From Lactarius indigo (lineage: Eukaryota > Basidiomycota > Agaricomycetes > Russulales > Russulaceae): 64,000 nt of DNA. The stretch is from positions 1,488,001 to 1,552,000 of the forward strand of contig JAFKAC010000005.1 in NCBI GenBank assembly GCA_025766275.1, given 5' to 3'. Under the pieces are notes generated by a model. It ran no database searches and was not told the origin of the DNA. It worked only from the letters and a program-made list of their open reading frames with translations. This document shows positions 28,997 to 42,119 of this stretch, piece by piece; positions within the stretch are counted from its first letter, which is position 1; each line of letters starts with the position of its first letter. The translations under genes were made by a program, and so were the position numbers.

Positions 28997-30955
28997 ATGT
29001 CGTCGTCCTCCTTTTCCTCTCTCCCTGGGATCCGCGTCGCTCTCCAATTTGGCCAGAGTGCGAAAGAGAACAAAATACTATCGCTTGGCATCCTCCTTGG
29101 CCTCGCTGTGCTCTACTTGGCACACTATGTCACCAGTCCTTATCGAAAGCTGCCTCCTGGGCCGCGAGGTTATCCGATCATAGGAAACGTCCTCGAGCTT
29201 CGGTCCCAGCAATGGCTCAAGTTCACAGAGTGGCGAAAGCAGTACGGTCAGTTTATCCCTTCGATCTTTCTTCTCCCATTTCATAATTTTATCTGTCTAG
29301 GTGATGTTATCTACCTCAACGCTGCTGGTCAACCCGTGGTCATCCTCAACTCTCAGAAAGTCGCCGCCGATCTCCTTGATCGACGCGCCGGGATATATTC
29401 CGATAGGCCCGTCAATATCGTCGCATCCGACATCATGACGGGTGGTCTCCTCGTTGTATTCACCCGATACAACGACATGTAAGTGCTTCTGATTGGATCT
29501 GGGTGCATGCTTTATATCGACCTCCATCACTAGCTGGCGTCGGATGCGCAAGGCAGCCCATGAGGGACTCAACAAGGGTGTCGTTAAGGATTTCCATGGG
29601 ACACAAACAAAAGAGGCTCTCATTCTCGCTTCCGATGGACTGAGCGACCCCACGGAATGGGATAAGCACCTTCGCCGTGCTGCCGCATCGATGGTCTTGT
29701 CTGTTGTTTATGATCAGCCCACAATAAAACCCGGGCAAGATCATGACGTCAAGCTCATCAATGACTTTGTTCAGCGCCTCACTCGTGCCGCTTACCCAGG
29801 TGCTCACCTTGTCGAGTTCTTCCCATGGATGCGATATATCCCTAGCAGGTTTGCGCTCTCGATGTGTTGGATCCTTTATTCAGTATGATCTGACTCGATT
29901 AAGGTTTGCGACGTGGAAACGAAACGCTGAGGCTTGGTACAGGCAAGACTCTGTCATGTTCGAAGGTCTTTTCAACTCCGTTCATATCAACAGCGTACGA
30001 ATACAACTCAATGTTTAACTCGTGTCTCATTTTAACCTCTTTTACACAGGTGAAGGGAGATGATCGCCCTAGTCTGTGTGCTACATTGATTCGCGATGCG
30101 GGTCGACACCAGCTGTCCAATCGAGAAAACTCCTGGCTGGCTGGAACTATGTAGTACGTACTATCTGATCGGTGTATGCGCAATCGCCTTGCTAAGTATA
30201 TCCCACCCATCAGCGCTGCTGGCGCAGAGACGACTTCCGCTGTGATGGCCTGGTGGACGCTCGCGATGCTCGCGTACCCCGAGACACAAGCCAGAGCACA
30301 GGCAGAGCTTGACGCAGTCGTGGGCCGTACACGTTTGCCAACTTTTGCAGACTACCCTCACCTCCCTTATATTCGCGCCATGGTTAAAGAAGCCCTCCGC
30401 TGGCGTCCTGTTGATCCAGTTGGGCTTCCCCATCGGTCCATCGAAGATGACTGGTACGAAGGCATGTTCATTCCGAAAGGCACGATCTGCATCGCCAACG
30501 TTTGGCACCTGAATCGCGACCCGGACATCTACGGTGAAGATGCGGGACACTTCAACCCCGCGAGACATCTCGACGCCAAGGGAGAAGTTGCTCCGGGTCC
30601 ACCAGACACAAAAGAAGAGAGCCACGTCACGTATGGGTTTGGTCGCAGATTGTGTGTGGGTCGTCATGTGGCAAACAATTCACTCTTCATCGACATTGCA
30701 ATCCTACTTTGGACACTGAAGATCGAGCGAAAGAAGGATGCCACTGGCAAGCTCCTTCCCTTGGATGTAGATGGCTTCGTGGAAGACGGTCTCGTCGTGT
30801 AAGTGTTACTATGTGTCCCCGAGAGGAAAAATAACAGGATTGCCCATATCAGTCGCCCTGTCCCTTATGAATGCGAAATCACGCCGCGTTTCCCGGAAGC
30901 TCCCTCTCTCCTTACGAACGAGATTGAGCTCCACGGTGACGGACAGTGGGCGTAG
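28997..30955 (+). CDS. Cytochrome P450 monooxygenase (541 aa)
   Basis: Seven exons (28997-29246, 29301-29478, 29534-29848, 29904-29994, 30050-30153, 30214-30798, 30853-30955) total 542 codons including the stop. An N-terminal membrane anchor (about residues 28-45, LSLGILLGLAVLYLAHYV) is followed by the Pro-rich hinge KLPPGPRGYPIIGN. The I-helix oxygen-binding motif is AGAETTS (about 315), the K-helix ExxR is EALR (about 372), and the haem loop is FGRRLCVGR with the ligand Cys near 459. All key residues are present. The pattern resembles the basidiomycete O-methylsterigmatocystin-oxidoreductase-like group of P450s; substrate unknown. It would sit on the ER membrane and need a P450 reductase. 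Confidence 0.93.
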
Positions 30956-31102
30956 TTCGATTGGTAGAAAATCATTTTATGAATATACATCTCTGGTTTC
31001 CTTATTTGGGCCGGATGACGTCATGGCGCTCAGATGCACCTGACCGTGAATGGACTGCTACTCCAAGGTGGCATCTGAGCCGAGTTAGACCTTCCTCTCG
31101 TC

Positions 31103-34100
31103 ATGGTCACGCCAGACGTAGACCTGAAGAAAACCAACAAGGAACACACTCTATCCCGGTTTTTTTTGGGGCCGCTTCCTGAACGCGTCATCTCGGACAC
31201 ACAGCACCTTGTTACGAAACCTGTCAACAGACCCCGCGGTTTCTTCAATTTCACCCAGGTCCAGCAGTCATCCTCTGAGACTGATGAACCCGTCGAAGAA
31301 CTCATTAATCAATATGCATACGCGTTCTACCTGAAGCTCGGCGGATCAGAGGAGGACTGGAACGAAGAACAAGAGAATTATGTGAAGAACGAGATGATGA
31401 GAAGATGGAGGGATTCAGCTTGGGGGCGCCTTTGGTGCAGGAGGAAGGAGAGCTCAGATACCACCCATGCGCGTTGGGTACTGCCAAATGATGCTGGATC
31501 TTTCCAAGTTGGGGAGTTCCTGGGTCTTAATACCTATGCAGAGCAAGCTTCTCGCGACACACGGTTAACCCCTGGTTCATCTACTCGGACACGTCCATCC
31601 ACCTTTCCCGTCTACTTGGATGGCCCTTCGATGGTGACCAAAGATTCTTTTGTGACGGCTCGTTCTCATGTCAGCCCCGAGCCTGAAACGTTACCCTCTC
31701 AACCGTCATCTATCCCCCCAGATGTACCCATCTCTTCCGATGGGAGTTGTGATATCCATGCCGTCACTTCGACTACCAACCTTCTTCCGGCCACAGCAGC
31801 GGAACGACCTTCGGAAAGACATCGCACTAGTACCGGCCCGAGGGACGCAGTGCCGAGGCCGAGTCTCAAACCTGCATTGAGAGCACGCGCCCTTACTCAA
31901 GCAAAGAGCGATGGCGCCATTAACGGAACCACTAGTACCACTTTTGGCCTCTCCTTGAACTCAGGTTCGGGCAAAGGCAAAGCGAAAAAAGCTGTCCGAC
32001 TTCCTTCCGATCCTCATCCTTTTGGCACCCAGACTATTCCTACTTCCGTTTCATCGGGCGAAGTCTTAGAACGTACCGGAAGTGAATTGCATGGTACGAG
32101 TGCTGCAGCGGAAGAGGAACTCCGGGAAACAGATATCTCTGGGTCGCTCGAGATACCCGATGAATATGATGATGCAAGAATGAAAGGTGAGACAGTTCTT
32201 TCCGTCCTGCCATCACCATATGTCTTGTCAGTAAGACCTGGCTACCAGACAGGATGGTAGTTCGCGTTGCATACTGCAGGGATGGGTCTCTGGCACCCAG
32301 ATTCGATGAGATGCAGAACCGGTCCGCTAGGAATTTGCAATACGAAGATTGGACCGAGTTCATGGTTGTCTGGCGTAATGATCGATTGGAGTTGTACGAC
32401 GATTATGTGTGTGCACCTTGCTCAGGTCACCCTCCCAGTCTTGACGTATTCCCCCTTAGCGATTGCCTTGTAGAGAATGGCTTGCAGGTCACAAGCACCT
32501 CGCCTTCGTTGTACCCCTGAAGAACGTTCGAACGAAGCTTTCTCTTTATTCCTTCACTGACATGTCATTCTGTATCATATGTCCCCCTGCATCTCTGAGC
32601 TCTGGCGTGAAAACACTTCTCCCGTTTCAACGCAGGACAGGCACCAATGTCTTTGTATTTAAGGCACGGTGCCGTTCCCGTGCCATAGATTGGATTTGGC
32701 GCTTATGGTTAGTAAAGCCCATTACCCATACTTCCGATGGACTGTTCCGGACTCACCTTGGATAGGCGGGATCTAGGCGGCATACTTCCGCCGTTTATCG
32801 AAGTTCGTTCACCTGTTCTCGACACCCGGATGAAGATCGACGTCCCTGAGAGCGCCGATCACTCGATTTTCAGTCACGATAACCTTGTGGCATTATGCAT
32901 GAAGACGTTGAGCACAGTCCAAGATTGGGATGTTATTATTAGAAACCGACTTGCGGAAGGTGCGCACATGGAACTTGCCTGGCGTCTCGACACGAACCTG
33001 GATTGGGTATGGTGGCTTGATGACACCCACGGTAATCCTCGCACCTGGGCAGTACTGGCAGGGCTGGCACTTAATCAGGTAATTTTTTCGATCTGGTGTT
33101 ATTCTTGTTGTGTCACGGACACTGTCGACCCTAGGCAGGTAGAGCCGCCCACCTCGAGGTACGCTTAGCGGAACACATGGCTTCTCAGTTGCATATCAAA
33201 GATGGCCACCAATTATCCGAGCCGCCAAGTGTCGAAGGCTACGTGTCACGTATCAAACCCGGCTCAGGTACCCGCGAGGAGCTTTACCTAACTGTGCACA
33301 ATGGCTTACTGTTCACGCTTGCCCCTGCGAGTGCCCACGCACCAAATCCACCTGGCGTGGTTCCCGTACCTCAAGACTCGGACCGAAATGCTCGGGACGC
33401 GTTGCATCAAGAAGAAGTCCGCAGAGGCGCTGCGCAGGTTTCAGCTGCGCGTGGGGTGATGGATTTGCGATCCGTTATTGCAGTGCGGCGGGCTTTCAGG
33501 CCGGTTCTGCACCCGAATGAGCACGTGCCCGCTTCTACGCAGCCCGAAATCGAAGAAAACGGGCATTTCGAAGAACAGGTTGTACGCGAAGAAAGTGATA
33601 CCCGAGATGTCGGTGGGGACGCAGGACTCACTGGTGATGTGACTACGGTGCGCACGCGGAGATGCTTCGAACTCCTTATGAAGTCCGGACATGTCATCCG
33701 GTTTGAGGTGCGCCACGTTAAACGAACACGCTCTCAGTTTACTTTAGTGGCCTGATGCCGAGTGTGGCAGACTTGGTCTGCTCAAGTCGCAATAGAATGG
33801 ATTGAGCGTCTTCGTGCGCTCATTCGTTACTGGACGCTACGTCATTTCGTGGATACCCGACAGGAAATGGACGTTGTACATTTTGCTACAGGTCGACCAC
33901 GCATTACACCGCAACGCTTGCGACACGAGGAGTGCGACAAGGACCATCCACCAGAACCTCAGTCGGACCCTGCTATTGTTCTACCATACCTAAGCTCAAT
34001 TTACCACCGGTGCGTTTATGAAGGATGCCGGCCAATCGTCAAAGCAGGACGAGTATTTGTGAGACAGGGACTTCACGGAAGATATAAGTGTGTATTGTGG

Positions 34101-34596
34101 TTTCTTCTTCACGCGTCGAAAAACTCAGGTGAGCGTCTGGAGGTTGGTGCAAATGCTCCTCGTCGCCGGTCAACTGGTGCAATTTCATATCAAGCCGAAA
34201 TCAACGAACTTTCGTAGGCGGGGAAAACCCGTTTCTTTGCTCGACGCATACGTCGTGTCGGGGGTGTTCGCGGCTCAGGCGCTGCCCAAGGGACAATACA
34301 ACCCAAACAATCCCGCTACTCCGCGACGCTACGCAGACGGACTTGAGAGTGACGACTCCGAAGAGAATACGTTATTCACAGTGTACTACGTGCCGCGCAA
34401 GATGGCACAAGCGGAGAAGGTCCCGTCCCTGAACGTAGCCAAGAAGGTGATGGTCTTCCGTTGCCGGAGTCGTGTCGAACGCGATGTGTGGTGTTGGGCG
34501 ATGAACACGGAAATCGAGAAGTTGGCTCGGAAGAGGAGAGACAGGGAGAAGTTGAGGAGTGCAGGAGCACCGATCCCACTTCGAACAGCTGACTAG
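31103..34596 (+). CDS. Spo7/Spo71-like PH-domain sporulation protein (1048 aa)
   Basis: Seven exons (31103-32186, 32249-32406, 32460-32707, 32766-33078, 33135-33707, 33771-34087, 34143-34596) give 1,049 codons including the stop. The N-terminal 360 residues have a conserved start (SRFFLGPLPERV, RRWRDSAWGRLW) and a long Ser/Pro-rich disordered stretch. From about residue 360 a first PH-like domain reads MVVRVAYCRDGS, then GHKHLAFVVPLKNVR. A second begins VEGYVSRIKPGS, is interrupted by a long insert, and resumes at RCFELLMKSGHVIRFE. A conserved helix follows (IEWIERLRALIRYW), then a third PH-like region ending in LLDAYVVSG and FRCRSRVERDVWCWAM. The double-PH layout matches the fission yeast Spo7 and budding yeast Spo71 family, which act at the forespore or prospore membrane. 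In a basidiomycete the role may be basidiospore formation or general membrane work. The assignment is from recalled family features, not a search. Confidence 0.75.
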
Positions 34597-35033
34597 GTCT
34601 GCGGAGGTACTGTAGGAGATGTGTGGTTCGTGCCAAAAATGATTGACGTCCGGTACCGACGCCCCAGAATAAAGGTTTTAGTCTAAAACACTCTCGTGCA
34701 CTTGTTCTCAGTGCCTGGCGTACCGCTGACCTGGATTAATTCCCCTGACATGTCTCTAAACGGTCCGACGTTACGGATTCTCGTCTTCATAACATCCTTT
34801 TCCAGGTCTTAGACATGATCACGATCGGGTTTCTCTCAACAGTCATACAGAAACGGCCCAGACTGCCCCCCCAAAAAGCCCTTGTATTGAGCGACCGGCG
34901 ATACGAACGCCGGTCCATTCAATCAAGTCAGGGTCATAAAACAAAGGTGATGTAAGGGAGCTATAGAGATGACAAGTTTTTGTTGGGCCGAGGTGATGGA
35001 CGGGCCCTGAGACTGGATTTACTATATTCTGCC
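34597..35033. other. Convergent spacer
   Basis: The 3' ends of the PH-domain gene and the uS12m gene face each other here. No gene is seen. Confidence 0.5.
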
Positions 35034-35652
35034 TCATGACTTCGGTTTCTTAGCTGGGACCGATGTTTGAGACTATTCACTGGGTAGACGAACGGATACT
35101 CACCTCCGTACCGGCTTCTCGCCGTGGCCCTGCCCGCAACTCCTCCGAGGTCTGAAGCACCACGGACAAGTTTGTAGCTGTGACCATTGATTATCAGTGA
35201 CGGAGCTGATCCCTGGAGGATCGGGCAGCCCACCGGACACCAGGGAGATCCTGTGCACGGCCTCCCCTGACCAGTACCACACTATGTTCCTGTAAGTTAT
35301 GTCCCTCTCCTGGGATGTACGCTTGCAGAACCTTCCCTGACGTGAGCCTCACACGGGCGACCTTGCGCTTCGCAGAGTTTGGTTTCTTGGGTTTCGCGGT
35401 GAACACCTGCATCACGATGCCTTTCCGCTGGGGATTGACATCCAGGAGGGGCGCTTTTGATAAGGTTTTGCGCTGCGGACGTTTGCGGCGCATCGCTTGG
35501 TTGAGCGTTCTGAATGCTGGCGCGGTCGAATGGAACGTGTTAACGAATGTACTAGGCGCGGAAAACGCCTGGAAAACGGATGCTGTTGAGTGGGTGGTGA
35601 AAGGCGTCCATGATAGAGAGGGTCGGGTGATGGCTCTAAGAAGGGAGAGCAT
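35034..35652 (-). CDS. Mitochondrial ribosomal protein uS12m
   Basis: Three exons (35652-35234, 35177-35104, 35053-35034) give 171 codons including the stop. Residues 1-50 are basic and hydroxylated with no acidic residues, a typical mitochondrial presequence. The mature part has the uS12 hallmarks [52 protein letters not shown] and the C-terminal RSRYGAKKPKS. uS12 sits in the decoding centre of the small subunit, so a normal protein is expected. The start is the ATG of MLSLLRAI; a longer upstream open frame runs into the divergent gene NSE2 and is not credible. Confidence 0.95.
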
Positions 35653-35805
35653 GCTCGTCACCGTGTTCGTCGCGTGTGTGGTGACCGTGACTCGGAGTTG
35701 CCGTTCAGCTCGCGCGTCGGAGTTTGCCGAAATTTCAATACGCGACGCGACGCGGGCCCTCCTCCACTCAATTACGCGCTCGTCAGCGACGAACCCTTTT
35801 CTACT
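35653..35805. promoter_or_regulatory. Divergent promoter of uS12m and NSE2
   Basis: Only 153 bp separate the two start codons. No TATA box is obvious; the region is GC-rich, as in housekeeping pairs. Confidence 0.5.
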
Positions 35806-37115
35806 ATGCCACGCTACAGAAGACGCGCCGTTGAGGCCATGTCTGACCATATCGAGGAAGATGATGATGCTACACAAAATCAGGAGGTCGACGCGGTCGA
35901 CGCTGACGAAGATGAGGATCAACAACCCCGCCGCCCTCGAAGAACACAGAGCCGCGTGATGCGAGACGCGAGAGGAGCACCGCGTGAAACTCCAGTCCCT
36001 GAACGCGACGAACCCGATGACGTGCAAGACGCGGCGGGCGTGTTTGACGAGGACGCGTTCGGGAATAAGCCGTTGAGCCGGAACGACGGGCAGAGACTGC
36101 ATGGAATGGCCGCTGATTGGAATATGATCAGGAAGAACTTGAAGGAGAACGCGTTTTCTCTCCTGACCGAGGTTTCCACCGCAGTCGCAGAGTATGCTGA
36201 CGAAGGCACCGCCGAAAAGGTAATCTTGTTTGAACTTTCCCCCCGTGTGTGCTTGATGGAACTTTACTCGTATTCAGGAATTGGATAGATTGGATGGTTT
36301 TATGAGAGAACTCATCGATATCGACACGGAAATTCGGTCACATGAACAGACCTTGAAAGACTTGCACCAACAGGTTGTCACAGGAGAGGAGATCGTGAGT
36401 GGCCCCCATGCATTCTCGTTCCATTGACATGCTCAACCTCGTCAGAGTGATGTACTGGAGCGTTATCAAGTACAAGTTCAGGAAAAGCTAGATGCGCACA
36501 ATATGAAAACAAGTAGGCAAAAGTATGCGAAGAGCGAGGCGTATGCTGCATTCAGGCAGTCAATCTATGTTGGTCATGATCCCTTCAGCCCGGCATTCGC
36601 GTTTCTAATGCACAAATCCTAGGAAGTACAGCATCCAAACGAGGCAATGCCGCCTGTTGTGGAGTTCTTGCCTCGAGGTTTGTCGGCGCACTTTGGTATT
36701 TGGTTGTATCGGTGGCTGACCTCGTGGATCAGAGGAAGGAGACCACAGCGACGATGACGAAGACGATATTCAAGTGGGCGGTGTGCTCCAGGACATCAAT
36801 TGTCCGATAACATTGATCCCACTTGTGGATCCTCAAACCTCGTGGGATCACCTTGTTATGCCGTCAATGATCTGGTCGCTAAACATTTTTCCCTCTAGGA
36901 GCATCTGTCAGCACTCGTTCTCAGCCCAAGCTATCCGACAAATGCTCGGCCCCAATCGATTTACGAAGAAGAAGTGTCCCGCGTCTGGCTGTAATCAAAT
37001 GATTTGCCTCAATGATCTCGAGCCGAATAAAGAGTTGGAACGCAAAGTGAAGGCCTACCAACGCCGGGCACAACGGAGAGAGGAAGATCAGGATGCTGAG
37101 GAGATAGTAGAATGA
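35806..37115 (+). CDS. NSE2: SMC5-SMC6 complex SUMO E3 ligase NSE2 (Mms21)
   Basis: Six exons (35806-36219, 36278-36394, 36446-36568, 36623-36677, 36733-36841, 36899-37115) give 345 codons including the stop. The N-terminal 100 residues are acidic and basic low complexity. Residues about 105-210 are coiled coil ([21 protein letters not shown]), the part that binds SMC5 in yeast. The C-terminal third is an [25 protein letters not shown] and [12 protein letters not shown] supply the Cys/His zinc ligands. SP-RING ligases transfer SUMO; Nse2 does so in DNA repair. It is distinguished from Siz/PIAS ligases by its short length and coiled coil without SAP or PINIT domains. Confidence 0.88.
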
Positions 37116-38389
37116 ACTGCATTTAGATACGAGGGATGGTCCATCGATGGCTATCTCACTTGAGCGGTGCAGTATTGGCACCGCCACCAAGCTCCTCTAG
37201 GGCTTACAACCGCTTCGTCGTTCGTCTTCCTGTGCTCCACTTTCGCTGCCTCCCCACGCGACTACCTCACCTCTTGATCGCGGCGTTCTTCTGCCTGCGC
37301 CTTGTCTTGTGATTTGGCCATGGCTGTGTCTACTTTACACGATTGGCTTCCCTAGACCCCCGAAACACCCCCAGAACATTCTCCCCTTGATAGCAAAGAT
37401 CATAACGCCCGCCACTATCTCACGCTGTCTGGGAGGGAACAATTTTACCACGTAAGTCCGGATGTCAATCAGTGACATTAAAGCCTCTCTTCTGGCGCTG
37501 GTCCGAAAGGCTAGCCTCGTATTAACAGCGCAGATGCTCGACCACCCCGCGAGATAAACATCATTCCATGAGGCACCGGTTCGCTTATCGAGCTAACCCG
37601 GAGGAGCTGTGTGTCTACGCGGCCCCAAACACTCATTAAATTAATTCCTCCGTGCCTGCCACAGATTCGGAAATGTTGGCCTACTGTGGTGTTTAGTTCA
37701 ACTTTTATTTCCTGCGTTGGTCGGCTCCCTACACGTTGTGATGGATAACACTTTGCATTCTGTGCACAGAGCGATGACCTTCCCAAAACCTGAGCTAGCG
37801 CTCTAGTTTAACCCGGAGGCCTGATGTCCGCCAAGTTCCTGACCTTTCTCGAATGCCGTGACATTTACGTTCATATGCGGTTACCATTTTTGGCGTAAAT
37901 TTCCGGTCCCGACTAAGGCAATGCCAGAGGTTTCGTACGTGGGTTCATCACGGATGGCAGGGAAAATGCTGCGCTTATTGGGCGTGAGGTTAACAGCATC
38001 GACAACATGTAGCATGCGTGGTGAATGCTGGATGGCCCTGAGACCTTATGCTATCCAGGCACCCCCCCCGTTGGGCCCAAATTGATGATCATCGTCAGCT
38101 GTTTGGGGGGGGATAATGAGATACACAGGAACGTCAACAATGAATGGCCTGGCTGTCGCCGCAAACTCTTGCCTGTCAGTGGTCATTTGCATGTTGTATG
38201 TGTAATGCGCCACAGGCCAGGGCAAACTTTTTGATGAGAACGGGGCGTGCGCGCCAACCGAGCCTGCCTAATTGTCACGGTCCCCTTTCCTTATGGTATC
38301 TCCGCTTCGAGTATATATAGCGTTTGTTTCTCTTCTCCAATTTCAATCGCCAACGCGCCTCCCGATTTCATTCTACAACCCAGACCCCG
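37116..38389. other. Intergenic region with TATA near 38310
   Basis: No supported gene. A GAGTATATATAG box at about 38309-38320 followed by CT-rich sequence lies 70-80 bp before the regulator's start codon. Confidence 0.5.
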
Positions 38390-41271
38390 ATGAAACGTGG
38401 TAGCTACGCCCGCCGTGCTTGCAACCACTGCAGGAGGAGGTACGCCATACTGCGATAGTGGGTCGATATTGTCATCGATGCTGAATACCTATCGACAGGA
38501 AATCGAAGTGCGATGGCTGCGAGCCTGTCTGCGCGTCCTGCAGAACTTCTGGACATGAGGTACGCATACGTGTTTATGGCACTATGGACGATGTACTGAT
38601 TTACTGGGATAGTGTTCTTGGGGCCCTGAGAGTGCGAAGAAGCCTACCACTAAGCAATACGTCGATTCGTTGAAGAAGATGAACCGACAACTGGACCGCC
38701 GAGTCAAAATTCTCGAGCAACAACTCGCACACTGTACACGTCGACCAGTTGAACAGGTAGCTCAGGACGCTATCAGCCTAGCCTTGAGGATCCCAGATCA
38801 GGGTTCGCCCTCGTCATATGGTGGGCAACCATCACCGGGGTCTACCCATTCAGAGCCGGTGTTCCCGAAGACAGAGGAGCAAGACGACATTGACCAAATT
38901 ATTGCCCCTACGCGACACCTTCACGTACGCAATTTTCTTCCATACTCGCTTTGGCATGACAATCCTGAACCCTGTTCCCTGTAGCTTGGCAATGATGGAC
39001 TCCAGCTGTATGGTCCAACCTCTATTTTTAGGCTTGCGCCGTCCACACCGGAGCGCCCCAATTTCCCTGAGGAAGTTGTGAATGGCTATGCAGACGCATA
39101 TCGGTCACTTTATCAAGAGAACATACTTTTTAATTCGGAGATCGATTGGGCCCGTCATCTCCCTCAGGTTCCACTCACACTTTTGGAACATGATCGGTGC
39201 GTGCTTTGTACGGCCGCCTCATTTTTCAATATGAACTTTTCACATGAACAGTCTTCTTGGCCTTCTCTTTCGCTTTTTCACATCATGGGGGCTTCGTGTT
39301 ATCCCCAAACTGTTCCAACGTGATATGCACCGCTGCCTGAGCTTGCCGAGTTCGCTCCCACCTCTCAACACTGCGCATTACTCTCCCATGCTCCACAATG
39401 CCCTTTTGGCTGTTGCGACTGCGTTCTCAGATGACCCAGCAATCAGAGACCGCGCTACTCGGAGGCTATTTGCCGACAAGGCCAAATCGTATCTCGAGGA
39501 CGAATGCGAACGCCCAAAGCTGAGCGCTATGACGGCGTTATCCATCTTAGCAAATTATCATTCGTCTGAAAATCATGCCACTCTTGGTTACATTTACTTT
39601 GGTAGGCCTGTCTCGGCATGACATAAATCTTCTGCTTCTAATTCGGGTGCTATTCTCCACAGGGATTTGCGCGCGGATGTCCCAAGCACGTGAGTTCCCC
39701 TGAAGCTTGGAAATTAATATCGCTTGCTTATCATGGGGTAGTCGGCTTAGGCATCGATTGTTCCCCATGGGTGGAAACAGGCCTCATCACCCACGCTGGA
39801 ATGATGGACCGCAACTGGGCCCTTTGGACTACTTTCTGTCAGGTACGTCGGTTGAACTGCGCGCATCCGGCTGTTATTGATGCCGTCTTCAGGATACTAC
39901 GTGGTCCCTCTACGTAGGACGCGACTTCTGTACAGCTTCTTCCGTGGACCCCGACACTATCCCTGTGCCGTTCGTCTCACCAGAACTGGATCAGTTTTTG
40001 GGTAGCTGGCCCAACGGTAAAAAAGTACCTCCGGATCACATCTCCGGCACGTTTTCTGCGACGTGCTCTCTCATGCAGATTGCCAGAGATATTGCGGACG
40101 TCGTGTAAGCCAGGTGTCATATTACCTCTGGATTCTGAAGTTCTGATCGGCTCATAAAGAAGCAACTTTTCTCGGCTTGGGGACCGTTATGAAGCGAATG
40201 AATTCCGCATAGCACAAATGGAGTAAGCAATACAACATGACCTTGGGACTATTCAATCGATTACTGACGAACTATGAAGCCTTAAACTTAGCACTTGGAA
40301 GAACGACCTTCCCTCTGAAATTGATTTCGTCAAGTCGAACCCATGCACTCCACAGCCTCACCAGCTTATGCTACACATGACGTACCACTGGTTGACAATA
40401 CTCCTCCACCGCCCCTTCTATCGTCGCAGGAGGAGTTGCGAAGACCTCAACGACTACACGGACCATATAAGGGTGCGCTTTCTCTCCAATCCTACTTGGT
40501 CGTCGCTGACGACTCGGAAAACTGTAGCCCTGCAACAGAGCCGCTGCCGAGATTATGGAACTGGCGCAAATCTGGCGTGCACATTTCAAGTTGCGTTGCG
40601 TCCCCATTACCATGATCCAGGTGATCTCTGCCGCGGCCACCATCTTCGTCGTCGCGGCTGTTCAAGCCGTTTCTGGCCCGCGCGTTGCTCACGGCGCTCT
40701 GGAGTCGGCAGAAAAAAACGCAGAGACAGCGATCGAGTACCTACGGGAAATCGGGGAGTCGTTCGCTAGTGCCACCAGCATCGCCGATATATTGCAACAC
40801 CTTCTGCAACAGCAAGTCCAGACGCGCAAGACACGCCGATCACCCGGAGCATCATCACTCAGCGCCCCGATGGTCCCTTGGCAGCACCCCAGTTCACCGT
40901 CCGCCCACGACATGCGTGGGAATATGGACTCCACTTTCTCGTGGCTAGAACCCGCCAGCGCTCCCATTGACAGCGTCCATACCACCTTCTCTGACTCGCA
41001 GGCGATGGCCGGATATCCCAGTTGCCAGTATTCATCTTTGGCTGGGGCCTTGTCACCCGGAGCTCCAATCGGCTATTTTGGAGACGGTCTGGGAGAATCC
41101 CCATGCCTTCCGGCTGGAGGACCCTTCTCCGGGATGAATATTGGAGGCATTCTTGGTACAGGCCCGGGTTCTATGTTCCCGACTGAACCGTTGATGATGT
41201 TTGGATCGTCTCAAGAAGTGTTTAATCCATCATACCTTGGAACACCCAACCTCTATCCCTCCCCGCATTGA
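38390..41271 (+). CDS. Zn2Cys6 fungal-specific transcription factor (773 aa)
   Basis: Eleven exons (38390-38439, 38499-38559, 38613-38924, 38985-39196, 39252-39601, 39663-39689, 39742-39842, 39893-40104, 40163-40222, 40280-40472, 40528-41271) give 774 codons including the stop. The binuclear zinc cluster near the N-terminus is ACNHCRRRKSKCDGCEPVC, continuing to a sixth ligand before SWG; an extra Cys lies in CDGC. A coiled coil follows (MNRQLDRRVKILEQQL), probably for dimerisation. The middle homology region of fungal regulators follows, with YAAFRQ-like helices, ICARMSQAL-GLGIDCSP and MMDRNWALWTTFCQD. The C-terminal 150 residues are Ser/Pro/Gly-rich, probably an activation region. It most resembles XlnR-like carbon or secondary-metabolism regulators, but the target genes are unknown. 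Confidence 0.87.
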
Positions 41272-42119
41272 TACCCTCCGTCGGTTCTACTCGGAACATG
41301 TTCTAATCTATTCTCCGTCTCGCTTCATCTTATCTTGCTCTCGCATACACGTACTCAAGCACTTGTCATTTTACAACATCATACAATCGGGCAAATCTAT
41401 TTCACTGGGAATTTTACTGTAGAGAGGATCCATGCTAGTGTTCTATTACCGTACTACCGTGTTGTCACCTATAATCTGTATACCATCCATCGATACTGTC
41501 CTTTCCCCGTCTTTCACACTAGAATTCCCACTCAACTCTGCTTTATTGCTATCAAATTATTTATGCCGTCGTATATACAGTACTATTTCCTCAACATGTT
41601 ATAATCTAATTCTACAAAAAAAAAAATTATATCTTGTTGTGTCGCGAAATAGCTGCCTGTCCCGACTTGCTTTTCTGGAGGGTGGAGACCCTACTCAGTG
41701 CGCTGCAAGGGCCCAAACGCCCTCCCTTGCGCCCGCCGCCGAATTAACTCAAAGTGATGCGCCACATGTGAACAATATAAAAATTCGGATGTCCCCCCAA
41801 GTTGCAGACGATCTATCCGTGTCACTCAAATAAAAGGACCTGCAATTTAGTGATCACGAATGAAGAGTACGAGCATAATGGAAATTGAGTCAGGCTAACT
41901 GAACTGGAGCATTCCTCTTGGCATTCATTTCCTGTCTGTTAGATTGATTGATTGATATATATGGTAACTTGAAGTAAAGTAAGTTACAGACTTACCATAC
42001 ACGAATCCGAGTCACGGTGTGGTCACATCCAGTCACATCCAGGTCACTTGGGATGTGAGATCGAGATCGCAGGACTTTGTCGCGCCGTCACGTCGACAAG
42101 GCTCGTCCAACTTTCCCCC
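41272..42119. other. Intergenic region
   Basis: AT-rich 3' region of the regulator with a poly-A run near 41617-41628, then the promoter of uL29m. No gene is supported. Confidence 0.5.

Noticed and set aside
35653..36102. N-terminal extension of uS12m
   Set aside because: The upstream open stretch overlaps NSE2 exon 1 on the other strand and lacks targeting features; the ATG at 35652 gives a normal presequence.
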